64,000 nucleotides of DNA from Sphingobacterium sp. N143 (GTDB lineage: Bacteria > Bacteroidota > Bacteroidia > Sphingobacteriales > Sphingobacteriaceae): the NCBI RefSeq assembly GCF_030325625.1, contig NZ_JACAIS010000007.1:186001-250000 (forward strand). Reading direction: 5' to 3'. Shown piece after piece: positions 7,723 through 16,129 of the stretch. The notes under the pieces were generated by a model. It ran no database searches. It saw only the letters and a program-made list of their open reading frames with translations, and was not told the DNA's origin. Both the position numbers and the translations under genes were made by a program. How positions within the stretch are numbered: position 1 is the first letter of the stretch; the number at the start of each line of letters is the position of its first letter.

Positions 7723-8976
7723 ATGGAGCTTAAAAGAGTAGTAGTAACAGGATTAGGCGCCCTTACACCAATTGGTAATACCGTTCCAGCTTACTGGGAG
7801 GCGTTAATAAATGGTGTAAGCGGAGCTGCTCCTATTACGCATTTTGATGCGTCAAAATTCAAAACTCAGTTTGCGTGTGAGGTAAAGGGGTTTGATCCAC
7901 ATGATTTTATGGATCGTAAGGAAGCTCGTAAAGTCGATCCTTTTGTCCAGTATGCAATTGCGTCTACTGATGAGGCGATTAAAGATGCTGGCTTAGATTT
8001 TGAAAAATTAGATACTAATCGTATCGGAGTGATCTGGGGCTCAGGAATAGGCGGTTTGACAACTTTTACAGAAGAAGTTGCCAACTTTGCCAAAGGGGAT
8101 GGAACACCACGTTTCAATCCTTTCTTTATTCCTAAAATGCTCGTCGATATCGCTCCAGGACATATTTCAATGCGTCATGGCCTTCGTGGTCCTAACTTTT
8201 CAGCTGTATCTGCTTGTGCATCTGCTACCAATGCAATGATTGATGCTTTTAACTACATCCGTATGGGAAAAGCTGATGTAATTGTTACTGGTGGCTCTGA
8301 AGCTACAGTCAATGAAGCTGGAATCGGAGGATTCAATGCAATGCATGCTTTATCAACCCGGAATGATGATCCTAAAACAGCTTCTCGTCCTTTTGACAAA
8401 GACAGGGATGGTTTTGTTTCAGGGGAAGGTTCAGGTGCTTTGATTCTGGAAAGTTTGGAACATGCCTTGGCTCGTGGAGCAAAAATCTATGCGGAGATTG
8501 CAGGGGGAGGAATGAGTGCTGATGCACACCACATTACTGCTTCGCATCCTGAGGGATTGGGCGCTAAATTAGCCATGACAATGGCAGTCAACGATGCTGA
8601 TATGAACTTCTCGGACATCGATTATATCAATGTTCATGGAACTTCCACACCGGTAGGTGATATTAGTGAAACAAAAGCTATTGTTGATCTGTTCGGCGAT
8701 CATGCTTATAAATTGAATATCAGTTCAACAAAATCAATGACAGGACACCTTCTTGGTGCAGCGGGAGCTATTGAAGTCATTGCTTCCATACTGGCTGTAC
8801 AGAATGATATTGTCCCACCGACAATCAATCATTTTACTGATGATCCAGAAATTGATAATAAACTGAATTTTACATTTAACCAAGCGCAAAAACGTACTGT
8901 TAATGCTGCTTTGAGTAACACATTTGGATTCGGTGGACATAATGCTACCGTTATTGTAAAGAAATATAAAGCTTAA
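7723..8976 (+). CDS. fabF: Beta-ketoacyl-ACP synthase II
   Basis: Condenses malonyl-ACP with acyl-ACP during fatty-acid elongation. The 417-residue protein carries the Cys-His-His triad: Cys165 in SACASATNAM, the first His in NVHGTSTPVGD and the second in NTFGFGGHNA. The KSMTGHLLGAAG segment with the conserved Lys is also present. It directly follows acpP, whose product is its substrate carrier, and precedes rnc, the acpP-fabF-rnc order often seen in bacteria. A short hairpin overlaps its stop codon and a terminator-like structure follows. Confidence 0.97.
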   Translation: MELKRVVVTGLGALTPIGNTVPAYWEALINGVSGAAPITHFDASKFKTQFACEVKGFDPHDFMDRKEARKVDPFVQYAIASTDEAIKDAGLDFEKLDTNRIGVIWGSGIGGLTTFTEEVANFAKGDGTPRFNPFFIPKMLVDIAPGHISMRHGLRGPNFSAVSACASATNAMIDAFNYIRMGKADVIVTGGSEATVNEAGIGGFNAMHALSTRNDDPKTASRPFDKDRDGFVSGEGSGALILESLEHALARGAKIYAEIAGGGMSADAHHITASHPEGLGAKLAMTMAVNDADMNFSDIDYINVHGTSTPVGDISETKAIVDLFGDHAYKLNISSTKSMTGHLLGAAGAIEVIASILAVQNDIVPPTINHFTDDPEIDNKLNFTFNQAQKRTVNAALSNTFGFGGHNATVIVKKYKA

Positions 8977-8995
8977 TGTTTGATCCTTCAAACAT
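8976..8995 (+). other. Hairpin at the fabF stop codon
   Basis: ATGTTTGA (8976-8983) and TCAAACAT (8988-8995) form a perfect 8-bp stem with a 4-base loop right at the fabF stop. There is no T-tract; it may protect the 3' end of the acpP-fabF message. Confidence 0.45.
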
Positions 8996-9014
8996 GGTTT
9001 GATAATATGAGCTA

Positions 9015-9053
9015 GCGACAGGTTCTTTCATTAGGACTTGTCGCCTTATTTTT
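9015..9053 (+). terminator. Terminator-like hairpin between fabF and rnc
   Basis: GCGACAGGTTC (9015-9025) pairs with GGACTTGTCGC (9034-9044), an 11-bp stem with two G-U pairs, followed by CTTATTTTTA. It ends only 8 bases before the rnc start codon. It probably acts as a partial terminator that lowers rnc expression relative to acpP-fabF. Confidence 0.65.
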
Positions 9054-9060
9054 AGAAGAG

Positions 9061-9801
9061 ATGCCCTTTGCAAGGATATATAAGTTGTATTTTTCGTCAG
9101 ATCGGGAATATGTTAGAAAGCTAAAGAATTTGCTTGGATTTGTTCCGGGGAATGTACATTTGTACAAGATGGCATTTAGACATAAATCTGTTGCTGTTAT
9201 TATTAAAGATGGTGCGAAGAATAGCAACGAACGCTTGGAGTTTCTGGGCGATGCTGTCTTGGGTTCAGTCGTTGCAGAGCTGCTATTCAAAAAATACCCT
9301 TATAAAGACGAGGGCTTTCTTACTGAAATGCGCTCTAAAATTGTCAGCCGTGCCAATCTCAACCAACTTTCCCGAAAGCTTGGGTTGAATGAACTTATTC
9401 AGTTTGATGCCCGGATGATTAGCTTCCCAAATAAGCAAGGGTCCTTATTGGGCGATGCGTTCGAAGCATTGATCGGAGCTGTTTATTTGGATAAGGGCTA
9501 TGTGTTTACGAAGAGCTTTCTCCTGAACCGTATCATTAAACCACATGTTGATATCCAATTGCTGGAACAGACGGAAACTAATTTCAAGAGCCGTTTGATT
9601 GAATGGTGTCAACATACAGGAAAGGAAATTCTCTTCCAACAAATAGATAATCCTGAAGGTGAATCGGCCAAGATGTTCAGTGTTGAGGCTGTTGTTGATG
9701 GAGTCGTATGTGGTCTGGGGCGTGATTTTAATAAAAAGTCAGCTGAAAAATTGGCTGCCGAAAAAGCCTGCGAATTACTCAAGATTCTGGAAGTTGAATA
9801 A
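9061..9801 (+). CDS. rnc: Ribonuclease III
   Basis: Cuts double-stranded RNA in rRNA and mRNA processing. The 246-residue protein has the RNase III signature ERLEFLGDAVLG with catalytic Glu and Asp, and the second acidic cluster in GDAFEALIGAVYLD. A C-terminal double-stranded RNA-binding domain (about 170-243) ends in FNKKSAEKLAAEKACELL. The N-terminal extension of about 25 residues (FARIYKLYFSSDREYVRKL) is longer than in E. coli. It follows acpP-fabF but is separated by a terminator-like hairpin, so its level may be set by read-through. Confidence 0.95.
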   Translation: MPFARIYKLYFSSDREYVRKLKNLLGFVPGNVHLYKMAFRHKSVAVIIKDGAKNSNERLEFLGDAVLGSVVAELLFKKYPYKDEGFLTEMRSKIVSRANLNQLSRKLGLNELIQFDARMISFPNKQGSLLGDAFEALIGAVYLDKGYVFTKSFLLNRIIKPHVDIQLLEQTETNFKSRLIEWCQHTGKEILFQQIDNPEGESAKMFSVEAVVDGVVCGLGRDFNKKSAEKLAAEKACELLKILEVE

Positions 9802-9819
9802 AGGATTTTTATTCTTTAA

Positions 9820-9850
9820 TTTATTTAGTGCCCACTAAATATTAACTTTG
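9820..9850 (+). promoter_or_regulatory. Promoter of hisS, probably giving a leaderless mRNA
   Basis: TTTA at 9820-9823, a 19-base spacer, then a perfect TAACTTTG at 9843-9850. Only six bases separate this box from the hisS ATG at 9857, so transcription should begin at or next to the start codon. Confidence 0.65.
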
Positions 9851-9856
9851 CCAAAT

Positions 9857-11239
9857 ATGGCATTAGTAAAACCTTCTTTGGCGAAAGGAACCCGTGATTT
9901 TTCACCTTCCGAAATGATCAAACGTAATTATATTTTTGACACATTGAAAGCAGTGTTTAAAAAGTATGGTTACAATGAGATACAGACACCTTCATTTGAG
10001 AATTTAACAACCTTGACTGGAAAATACGGTGATGAAGGTGATAAATTGATCTTCAAGATCCTTAATTCTGGAGATTATTTGACAAAAGCTCCAGATGGCC
10101 TATTACAAGATAAAAATTCGAACAAATTAATTCCCCATATTTCTGAAAAAGCGCTAAGATATGATCTGACGGTTCCTTTTGCGCGTTATGTGGTGATGCA
10201 TCAAAATGATATCTCCTTACCATTTAAGCGTTTTCAGGTACAGCCTGTCTGGCGCGCAGATCGTCCACAGAGAGGTCGTTACCGTGAATTTTACCAATGT
10301 GATGTTGATGTGGTTGGATCGGAGAGTTTGCTGAATGAAGCTGAATTTATCCTGATTTATCAAGAGGCGTTTGAGCATTTTGGGCTGAAAGATTTTAATA
10401 TCAAAATCAACAACCGGAAGATACTGTCAGGTATTGCCGAAATTATCGGGAAGCCAGAGCTTATTGTCGATATGACTGTCGCCATCGATAAATTGGATAA
10501 GATTGGTCTTGATGGTGTGAATAAAGAGCTGTTGGAAAGAGGCTTCACAGAAACAGACTTGAACCTTCTAAAACCTATCATTTTGTTGGAGGGCTCAAAT
10601 GAGGAGAAACTGTCAGCATTAAAAACAGTCTTATCAACTTCTACTGTCGGCTTAAATGGTATTGCCGAGATTGAGGAGGTATTTGACTATATCACAAAGT
10701 TAAGTGGAGATAATGTGCTGTTGACACGAATTGTTGATCTGGATATTACATTAGCTCGCGGCCTTAATTATTATACAGGTTGTATTTTCGAAGTAAAAAC
10801 AAATGAGGTTGCGATGGGAAGCATAGGTGGGGGAGGTCGCTATGATGACCTTACTGGGATGTTTGGATTAAAAGGTTTGACGGGAGTTGGGGTTTCGTTT
10901 GGAGCAGACCGTATTTATGATGTTCTAGAAGAACTTAGCCTATTTCCCGAGAACAAAGCAGATACCACCAAGTTGCTGATCATCAATTTTGATAAACAGC
11001 TTGAAGCGTATACCTTGAGGTTGCTGCACAAGCTTCGAAAAGAAAATATTGCAGCTGAATTGTATGCTATGCCTGTAAAATTGAAAAAACAGATGAGCTA
11101 TGCCGACGGAAAGGGAATTCCTTATGTACTGTTGGTCGGAGAGGAAGAGGTGAGTTCCGGTCAATTGTCGCTTAAAGACATGGAAAGTGGGACGCAAGTT
11201 AAAGTTTCAGAATCGGAGCTCATACAAAAACTGCGGTAG
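9857..11239 (+). CDS. hisS: Histidyl-tRNA synthetase
   Basis: Class II aminoacyl-tRNA synthetase that charges tRNA-His. From ATG 9857 it has 460 residues (MALVKPSLAKGTRDFSPSEM). Motif 2 is RADRPQRGRYREFYQCDVD, the histidine-specific LARGLNYYTG is present, and motif 3 is GVGVSFGADRIYDVL. The C-terminal anticodon-binding domain (about 365-455) contains KLLIINFDKQ and PYVLLVGEEEV. A TTG three codons earlier overlaps the promoter -7 box and is rejected. It is a single gene with its own promoter and terminator. Confidence 0.96.
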   Translation: MALVKPSLAKGTRDFSPSEMIKRNYIFDTLKAVFKKYGYNEIQTPSFENLTTLTGKYGDEGDKLIFKILNSGDYLTKAPDGLLQDKNSNKLIPHISEKALRYDLTVPFARYVVMHQNDISLPFKRFQVQPVWRADRPQRGRYREFYQCDVDVVGSESLLNEAEFILIYQEAFEHFGLKDFNIKINNRKILSGIAEIIGKPELIVDMTVAIDKLDKIGLDGVNKELLERGFTETDLNLLKPIILLEGSNEEKLSALKTVLSTSTVGLNGIAEIEEVFDYITKLSGDNVLLTRIVDLDITLARGLNYYTGCIFEVKTNEVAMGSIGGGGRYDDLTGMFGLKGLTGVGVSFGADRIYDVLEELSLFPENKADTTKLLIINFDKQLEAYTLRLLHKLRKENIAAELYAMPVKLKKQMSYADGKGIPYVLLVGEEEVSSGQLSLKDMESGTQVKVSESELIQKLR

Positions 11240-11263
11240 TAAAATGTTTGTACAAAATAGATT

Positions 11264-11297
11264 AAGCCAAATGATTATAATGTCCTTTGGCTTTTTT
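11264..11297 (+). terminator. hisS terminator
   Basis: AAGCCAAA (11264-11271) pairs with TTTGGCTT (11286-11293), with a 14-base loop, followed by a T run. Confidence 0.85.
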
Positions 11298-11440
11298 ATT
11301 TTCATAAGTTTTTGATTTATTTGATTGTGCCTTTCATTTATTTGTTAAAAAATGCTATATACTTTAAATCAAATGTCTTAGAAGTGTCTTAAAGTATAAA
11401 TAAAATTGATTTTTGGCAAAGGAAATTCACCCAAAATGAT

Positions 11441-11448
11441 TAGATTTG
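11441..11448 (+). promoter_or_regulatory. Candidate -7 box of the pdhA-aceF promoter
   Basis: TAGATTTG matches TAnnTTTG perfectly and lies 35 bases before the pdhA ATG. The nearest TTTG upstream is 25 bases away, too far for the usual 19-20 spacing, so the -33 element is uncertain. Confidence 0.45.
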
Positions 11449-11482
11449 TAGTCTAGAATAGTAAGAAAATCAAAACTTTGAA

Positions 11483-12478
11483 ATGAGTTCAACACCTATA
11501 ACAAAAGAGACATATTTGGAGTGGTATAAGTCCATGTTACTTATGCGTAAGTTTGAAGAAAAAGCAGGCCAACTTTACGGACAGCAAAAGATTCGTGGTT
11601 TCTGTCACTTGTACATAGGACAAGAGGCTGTAGTCGCGGGAACGATGTCTGTAATCAAATCTGAAGATTCATTAATCACTGCTTATCGTGATCACGCCCA
11701 TGCCCTGGCGAAAGGCGTTTCCGCAAATGCATGTATGGCTGAATTATTTGGAAAGATCACTGGTTGTTCAAAGGGCAAAGGCGGTTCTATGCACTTCTTT
11801 TCGAAAGAGCATAAATTTATGGGCGGCCATGGTATTGTTGGTGGTCAGATTCCTTTAGGAGCTGGTATCGCATTTGCTGAGAAATATTTAGGCACAGACA
11901 ATGTGAATATCTGTTATATGGGCGATGGGGCTGTACGTCAAGGGGCGTTCAATGAGACACTTAACATGGCAATGTTGTGGAAACTTCCTGTTATTTTTGT
12001 CTGTGAAAATAATGGTTATGCTATGGGTACATCGGTACAACGTACTACCAATATGCAGGATATTTATAAAATGGGTTTAGGCTTTGATATGCCTTCTGCA
12101 CCTGTAGATGGAATGGATGTGGTCGCGGTACACAATGCAATGGATGAGGCGGTTCAACGCGCACGTGCTGGTGAAGGACCAACATTCTTGGAAATCCGTA
12201 CATATCGTTACAAAGGGCACTCCATGTCAGATCCTGCAAAGTATCGTACAAAAGAGGAGTTAGAAGCATATAAAGACCGGGATCCAATCTTGTCTACCAA
12301 ACATGCTATTTTGGAAAACAATTATGCTGATGATGCCTGGTTTGCTGAAGTTGAAGCTGATGTGAAAAAAGTGGTTGACGAATCTGTTAAATTTGCAGAG
12401 GAATCTCCATATCCAAATGCAGATGAGTTGTACAAAGATGTATATGTACAACAAGATTATCCATTTATTTTAGATTAA
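11483..12478 (+). CDS. pdhA: Pyruvate dehydrogenase E1 component, alpha subunit
   Basis: Thiamine-diphosphate-dependent decarboxylation of pyruvate in the pyruvate dehydrogenase complex. The 331-residue length fits the alpha chain of a heterotetrameric E1. The thiamine-diphosphate motif begins GDGAVRQGAFNE and ends VCENNGYAMGT. The segment YRYKGHSMSDPAKYR is the conserved region normally phosphorylated in mitochondrial homologues. The E2 gene follows after 29 bases, so they form an operon. A separate E1 beta subunit is required but is not encoded here; in many Bacteroidota pdhB lies elsewhere. Confidence 0.95.
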   Translation: MSSTPITKETYLEWYKSMLLMRKFEEKAGQLYGQQKIRGFCHLYIGQEAVVAGTMSVIKSEDSLITAYRDHAHALAKGVSANACMAELFGKITGCSKGKGGSMHFFSKEHKFMGGHGIVGGQIPLGAGIAFAEKYLGTDNVNICYMGDGAVRQGAFNETLNMAMLWKLPVIFVCENNGYAMGTSVQRTTNMQDIYKMGLGFDMPSAPVDGMDVVAVHNAMDEAVQRARAGEGPTFLEIRTYRYKGHSMSDPAKYRTKEELEAYKDRDPILSTKHAILENNYADDAWFAEVEADVKKVVDESVKFAEESPYPNADELYKDVYVQQDYPFILD

Positions 12479-12507
12479 TACTCTTTAACTTGATAATATA
12501 ATAAAGA

Positions 12508-14139
12508 ATGGCTGAAGTAGTAAGAATGCCGAAAATGAGCGACACAATGACCGAAGGGGTCATTGCAAAGTGGCACAAAAAAGTTGGTGATAAAGTGAAT
12601 TCTGGTGATTTGGTAGCTGAAATTGAGACAGATAAAGCTACGATGGATTTTGAGTCCTACCAAGAAGGAACTCTTTTATATATTGGTCCTAAAGAAGGCG
12701 AGGCCGTAGCAATTGATGCTATTATTGCTGTTTTAGGTGAACCTGGTGAAGATTTTCAGGCTTTATTGAGCGGCGATGCTCCTGCGGCTGAAAAAGCACC
12801 GGAAAAAACAGAAGAGAAGAAAGAAGAAGAAGCTTCGGCTCCAGCAGCTTCGGCGAGCACAGTAACTCCTGAAGAATTGGGATGTACCGTGATCACGATG
12901 CCATTGTTGAGTGATACCATGAAAGAAGGTGTCATTGCGCAGTGGAACTTCAAAGTTGGCGACACGATCAAATCGGATGATGCGATTGCTGATGTAGAGA
13001 CCGACAAAGCGACAATGGAAGTAACAGCGTATGCTGATGGTACATTGTTGTATGTTGGGCTTGAGGCTGGAGAGGCAGCAAAAGTAAATGATATTATTGC
13101 TATTGTTGGTCCTGCCGGAACGGATATTACTCCTTTGTTAAATCAAAAATCTGAACCTGCCAAAGCCGAAGCTGCGGAAGCTCCTAAAGCGGATTCAGCT
13201 CCAGCAGCAACTGCTGCACCGGTTGCATCTGCTTCAAGCGATGATTCCCGTGTGAAAGCTTCTCCTTTGGCCCGTAAGATTGCGAAAGAAAAAGGAATCA
13301 ATTTGAGCGATGTTAAAGGTTCTGCTGATGGTGGTCGTATCGTGAAAAAAGATGTGGAATCCTTTGTTCCAGCAGCAGCGAAAACCGCTGAAACAACAGC
13401 TGCAGCAGCTCCTGCTACAGAAACAAAAGCAATTACTTTACCTACGTATGTTGGTGAAGAGCGTTATACGGAAAAACCTGTCAATCAAATGCGTAAAACA
13501 ATTGCCCGCCGCTTAGGAGAGTCGTTGTTTACAGCTCCGCATTTCTATTTGACGGTTTCTATCGATATGGATAATGCGATGGCAGCTCGTGCTCAGATCA
13601 ATGAAATTGCACCCGTTAAAGTTTCATTTAATGACATCGTTGTGAAAGCTGTGGCGGTTGCATTGAAAAAACACCCTGCTGTGAATTCATCTTGGCAAGG
13701 AGACAAAATCCGTTTCAATGAGCATACAAACATTGGTGTTGCTATGGCGGTTGAAGATGGGTTATTGGTTCCTGTGGTGCGCTTTGCTGATGGCAAATCA
13801 TTATCTCATATCTCTGCGGAAGTGAAAGACTTCGCTCAGAAAGCGAAAGCTAAGAAATTACAACCTGCAGACTGGGAGGGATCTACATTTACAGTTTCCA
13901 ACTTGGGTATGTTTGGAATTGATGAATTTACATCAATCATCAACTCCCCTGATGGCGCAATCCTTTCTGTAGGAGCGATTCAGGCAGTTCCTGTTGTGAA
14001 AAACGGTGCTGTTGTTCCTGGTAACGTAATGAAAGTAACTTTGGGCTGTGATCACCGTGTGGTAGATGGTGCAACTGGTGCGGCATTCTTACAGACTTTG
14101 AAAGCTCTGGTAGAAAACCCAGTTAGATTGCTGGCATAG
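12508..14139 (+). CDS. aceF: Pyruvate dehydrogenase E2, dihydrolipoamide acetyltransferase with two lipoyl domains
   Basis: Forms the core of the pyruvate dehydrogenase complex and transfers the acetyl group to CoA. Domain order in 543 residues: lipoyl domain 1 (about 1-80, lipoyl Lys in ETDKATMDFES), an Ala/Pro/Glu-rich linker, lipoyl domain 2 (about 128-205, ETDKATMEVTA), a second Ala-rich linker, the peripheral-subunit-binding domain (about 250-285, KASPLARKIAKEKGI), a third linker, and the catalytic domain (about 315-543) with the HxxxDG motif in GCDHRVVDGATGA. Two lipoyl domains are usual for Bacteroidota. It is translationally close to pdhA and ends at a strong terminator. Confidence 0.96.
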   Translation: MAEVVRMPKMSDTMTEGVIAKWHKKVGDKVNSGDLVAEIETDKATMDFESYQEGTLLYIGPKEGEAVAIDAIIAVLGEPGEDFQALLSGDAPAAEKAPEKTEEKKEEEASAPAASASTVTPEELGCTVITMPLLSDTMKEGVIAQWNFKVGDTIKSDDAIADVETDKATMEVTAYADGTLLYVGLEAGEAAKVNDIIAIVGPAGTDITPLLNQKSEPAKAEAAEAPKADSAPAATAAPVASASSDDSRVKASPLARKIAKEKGINLSDVKGSADGGRIVKKDVESFVPAAAKTAETTAAAAPATETKAITLPTYVGEERYTEKPVNQMRKTIARRLGESLFTAPHFYLTVSIDMDNAMAARAQINEIAPVKVSFNDIVVKAVAVALKKHPAVNSSWQGDKIRFNEHTNIGVAMAVEDGLLVPVVRFADGKSLSHISAEVKDFAQKAKAKKLQPADWEGSTFTVSNLGMFGIDEFTSIINSPDGAILSVGAIQAVPVVKNGAVVPGNVMKVTLGCDHRVVDGATGAAFLQTLKALVENPVRLLA

Positions 14140-14160
14140 TTCTAAAAAATAATACATATT

Positions 14161-14192
14161 AAGCCACTTTATTGTTAAAGTGGCTTTTTTTT
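14161..14192 (+). terminator. Terminator of pdhA-aceF
   Basis: A perfect 11-bp stem, AAGCCACTTTA (14161-14171) with TAAAGTGGCTT (14176-14186), loop TTGT, followed by a T run. Confidence 0.93.
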
Positions 14193-14394
14193 GCGCTAAA
14201 AATTCGTTTTTTTATACTAAATTCTTCATTTTAGCATTATTATCTTTTCAGTCAATCAGGCAGTGCAAATTCATATTGGTAGCTACAATTCAAGGTAAGG
14301 TAATATAATTAGGGTATGCAATTCTAGGGCAGTAAAAGTACTGAATTGACATTGTATATTGAATGCGAAATAAAAATCCGGGAGATACAGACTA

Positions 14395-15585
14395 GTGAAA
14401 TTATTTTTTTTAAAGGGAATGGTAGCTCTTTTGTTAACATCTACAGTCGCTTGTAGTTCAAAAGAGAAGAAACAAAAGGAAGCGGCGATAGAACAAGCAA
14501 AAGTAGATAGCACAAGACTCGTTTATAACCCCAATGATGCAGATCAAAAGATTGATGCTTTTATGAAAAATTTACATAAAAAGCATGCATTTAACGGGAA
14601 TGTGCTCATCGCTAAGGATGGCAAAATTTTATATCAAAATACATTCGGCTGGGCAAACTATTTAAAAAGAGACAGCTTGGACATTGATGATAGGTTTGAA
14701 TTGGCTTCTGTGTCCAAACCGCTTACAGCAGTCGGTGTCTTAAAATTGGTGGAATCGGGAAAGCTCCGTTTAGATCAGACAATTAACGACTTTTATCCAG
14801 ATTTTCCTTACCCGGGCATTACAATCAAGATGCTCTTAACCCATCGTTCTGGACTACCCAATTATGTTTATTTTTCTGAGAAACATTGGCCGGACCGTAA
14901 AAAGGGGATGACCAATCAAGATGTTATGAAGATGCTTACAGAGTTTAAACCAAACCGATACGGTGCACCCGGTGGGCGGTTTTTCTATAATAACTCGAAT
15001 TTCATGGTACTTGGCGCCATCATCGAAAAAGTGACCAAGCAAGACTTTGCCGTATATATGAAAGATAGTGTTTTTAATGCGGCCGGTATGACTAACACAG
15101 CGGCATTATCCAAAGCTGTTTATGATAAAATTCCGACCAATGTGATCGGGCATGATAAAGTATGGAGAAGGTCAGTAGTACAGAATTTTCAGGATGGTCC
15201 ATTAGGTGACAAAGGAATTTACAGTACGGTACGCGATCTTTATCGATTTGACCTAGCCTTGCGGGATGGTAGATTGTTGAGTAAATCTACATTGGATTCC
15301 GCGTATTTGGGATATCCGGATGCAAAAAAAGGGATTTTTAGCTATGGATATGGATGGCGTACCTTTGAGCATGGTAATGACCATATTGTTTATCATACAG
15401 GATGGTGGCACGGTTTCCGCCACATTTATGTGCGGGACCTAAAGAGAAATATTGTTATTGTTTTGTTGTCTAATATGACAAATGGCAGTTTGGTCAAGTT
15501 GGATGAGCTTTATAAAATCTTGGGAATGCCGGTTTTGCGTAAAAATGCATATAGTGCCCATGGAGATTTTATCATAGATGAATAA
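14395..15585 (+). CDS. Serine hydrolase lipoprotein of the beta-lactamase class C fold
   Basis: A 396-residue lipoprotein. The GTG start at 14395 gives MKLFFLKG before the hydrophobic stretch, and the lipobox TVAC puts the lipidated Cys at residue 20. A start at the later ATG (codon 9) would lose the basic n-region. Active-site motifs of the beta-lactamase/penicillin-binding-protein-like group are SVSK (Ser105, Lys108), YNNSN (about residues 199-203) and HTGWWHG in place of KTG. Such proteins include esterases, D-amino-acid peptidases and beta-lactamases; the true substrate cannot be read from the sequence. It stands alone, after the aceF terminator, and acts in the periplasm or at the membrane surface. 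Confidence 0.85.
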   Translation: MKLFFLKGMVALLLTSTVACSSKEKKQKEAAIEQAKVDSTRLVYNPNDADQKIDAFMKNLHKKHAFNGNVLIAKDGKILYQNTFGWANYLKRDSLDIDDRFELASVSKPLTAVGVLKLVESGKLRLDQTINDFYPDFPYPGITIKMLLTHRSGLPNYVYFSEKHWPDRKKGMTNQDVMKMLTEFKPNRYGAPGGRFFYNNSNFMVLGAIIEKVTKQDFAVYMKDSVFNAAGMTNTAALSKAVYDKIPTNVIGHDKVWRRSVVQNFQDGPLGDKGIYSTVRDLYRFDLALRDGRLLSKSTLDSAYLGYPDAKKGIFSYGYGWRTFEHGNDHIVYHTGWWHGFRHIYVRDLKRNIVIVLLSNMTNGSLVKLDELYKILGMPVLRKNAYSAHGDFIIDE

Positions 15586-15769
15586 TCCTGATCGCTCCGT
15601 CATTTTAGAAAAATAAAACAACTATAAGGAGTTTATTGTTTCATTGGAAATCATTGGCTATAAATCATTGCTTATAGCAAGCTCATGAATAAACACAATT
15701 GAATAATTCGTGTAGTATCATGTATGTATACCAATGAAAAGAAACACTTATGGATAATCATATAATCAT

Positions 15770-16129
15770 ATGAAAAAGACATTGATTTTAGGCGCGAGTA
15801 CAAACCCTTCTCGTTATTCTAATAAAGCAGCGAATATGTTGCAAAAACATGGACATGATATCGTCAATATTGGATTGAGTGGTGGAGAAGTAGCAGGTGT
15901 GCCGATAGAAGTTAAAGGGAAGATCTATTCAGATATAGATACCATTACCATGTATTTGAGCGAGCAAAACCAAAAGAATTATTATGATTATATTTTGGCA
16001 ACCCGACCAAAGCGGATTATTTTTAATCCTGGAGCCGAAAATTCGGAATTGGAACAGCTTGCTATGGAAAATGGAATTGAGACAGAAAGAGCCTGTACTC
16101 TGGTTTTGCTGAGTACAGGACAGTTTTAG
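15770..16129 (+). CDS. CoA-binding domain protein (Rossmann fold, YccU-like)
   Basis: A 119-residue single-domain protein. The N-terminus KKTLILGASTNPSRYSNKA is the CoA-binding Rossmann start, followed by the typical GVPIEVKGKIYSDI and a C-terminal IIFNPGAENSELEQLA with the conserved NPG segment. The related YccU group binds CoA in crystal structures but has no firm cellular role. No signal peptide is present. The stop codon overlaps the end of the convergent ROK gene by four bases, so the two transcripts must overlap at their 3' ends. Confidence 0.85.
   Translation: MKKTLILGASTNPSRYSNKAANMLQKHGHDIVNIGLSGGEVAGVPIEVKGKIYSDIDTITMYLSEQNQKNYYDYILATRPKRIIFNPGAENSELEQLAMENGIETERACTLVLLSTGQF

Noticed and set aside
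15657..15678. GCTATAA-N8-TTATAGC palindrome and a 14-base direct repeat (AAATCATTG) after the serine-hydrolase gene
   Set aside because: No T-tract and no promoter context; too short and AT-rich to support a role.
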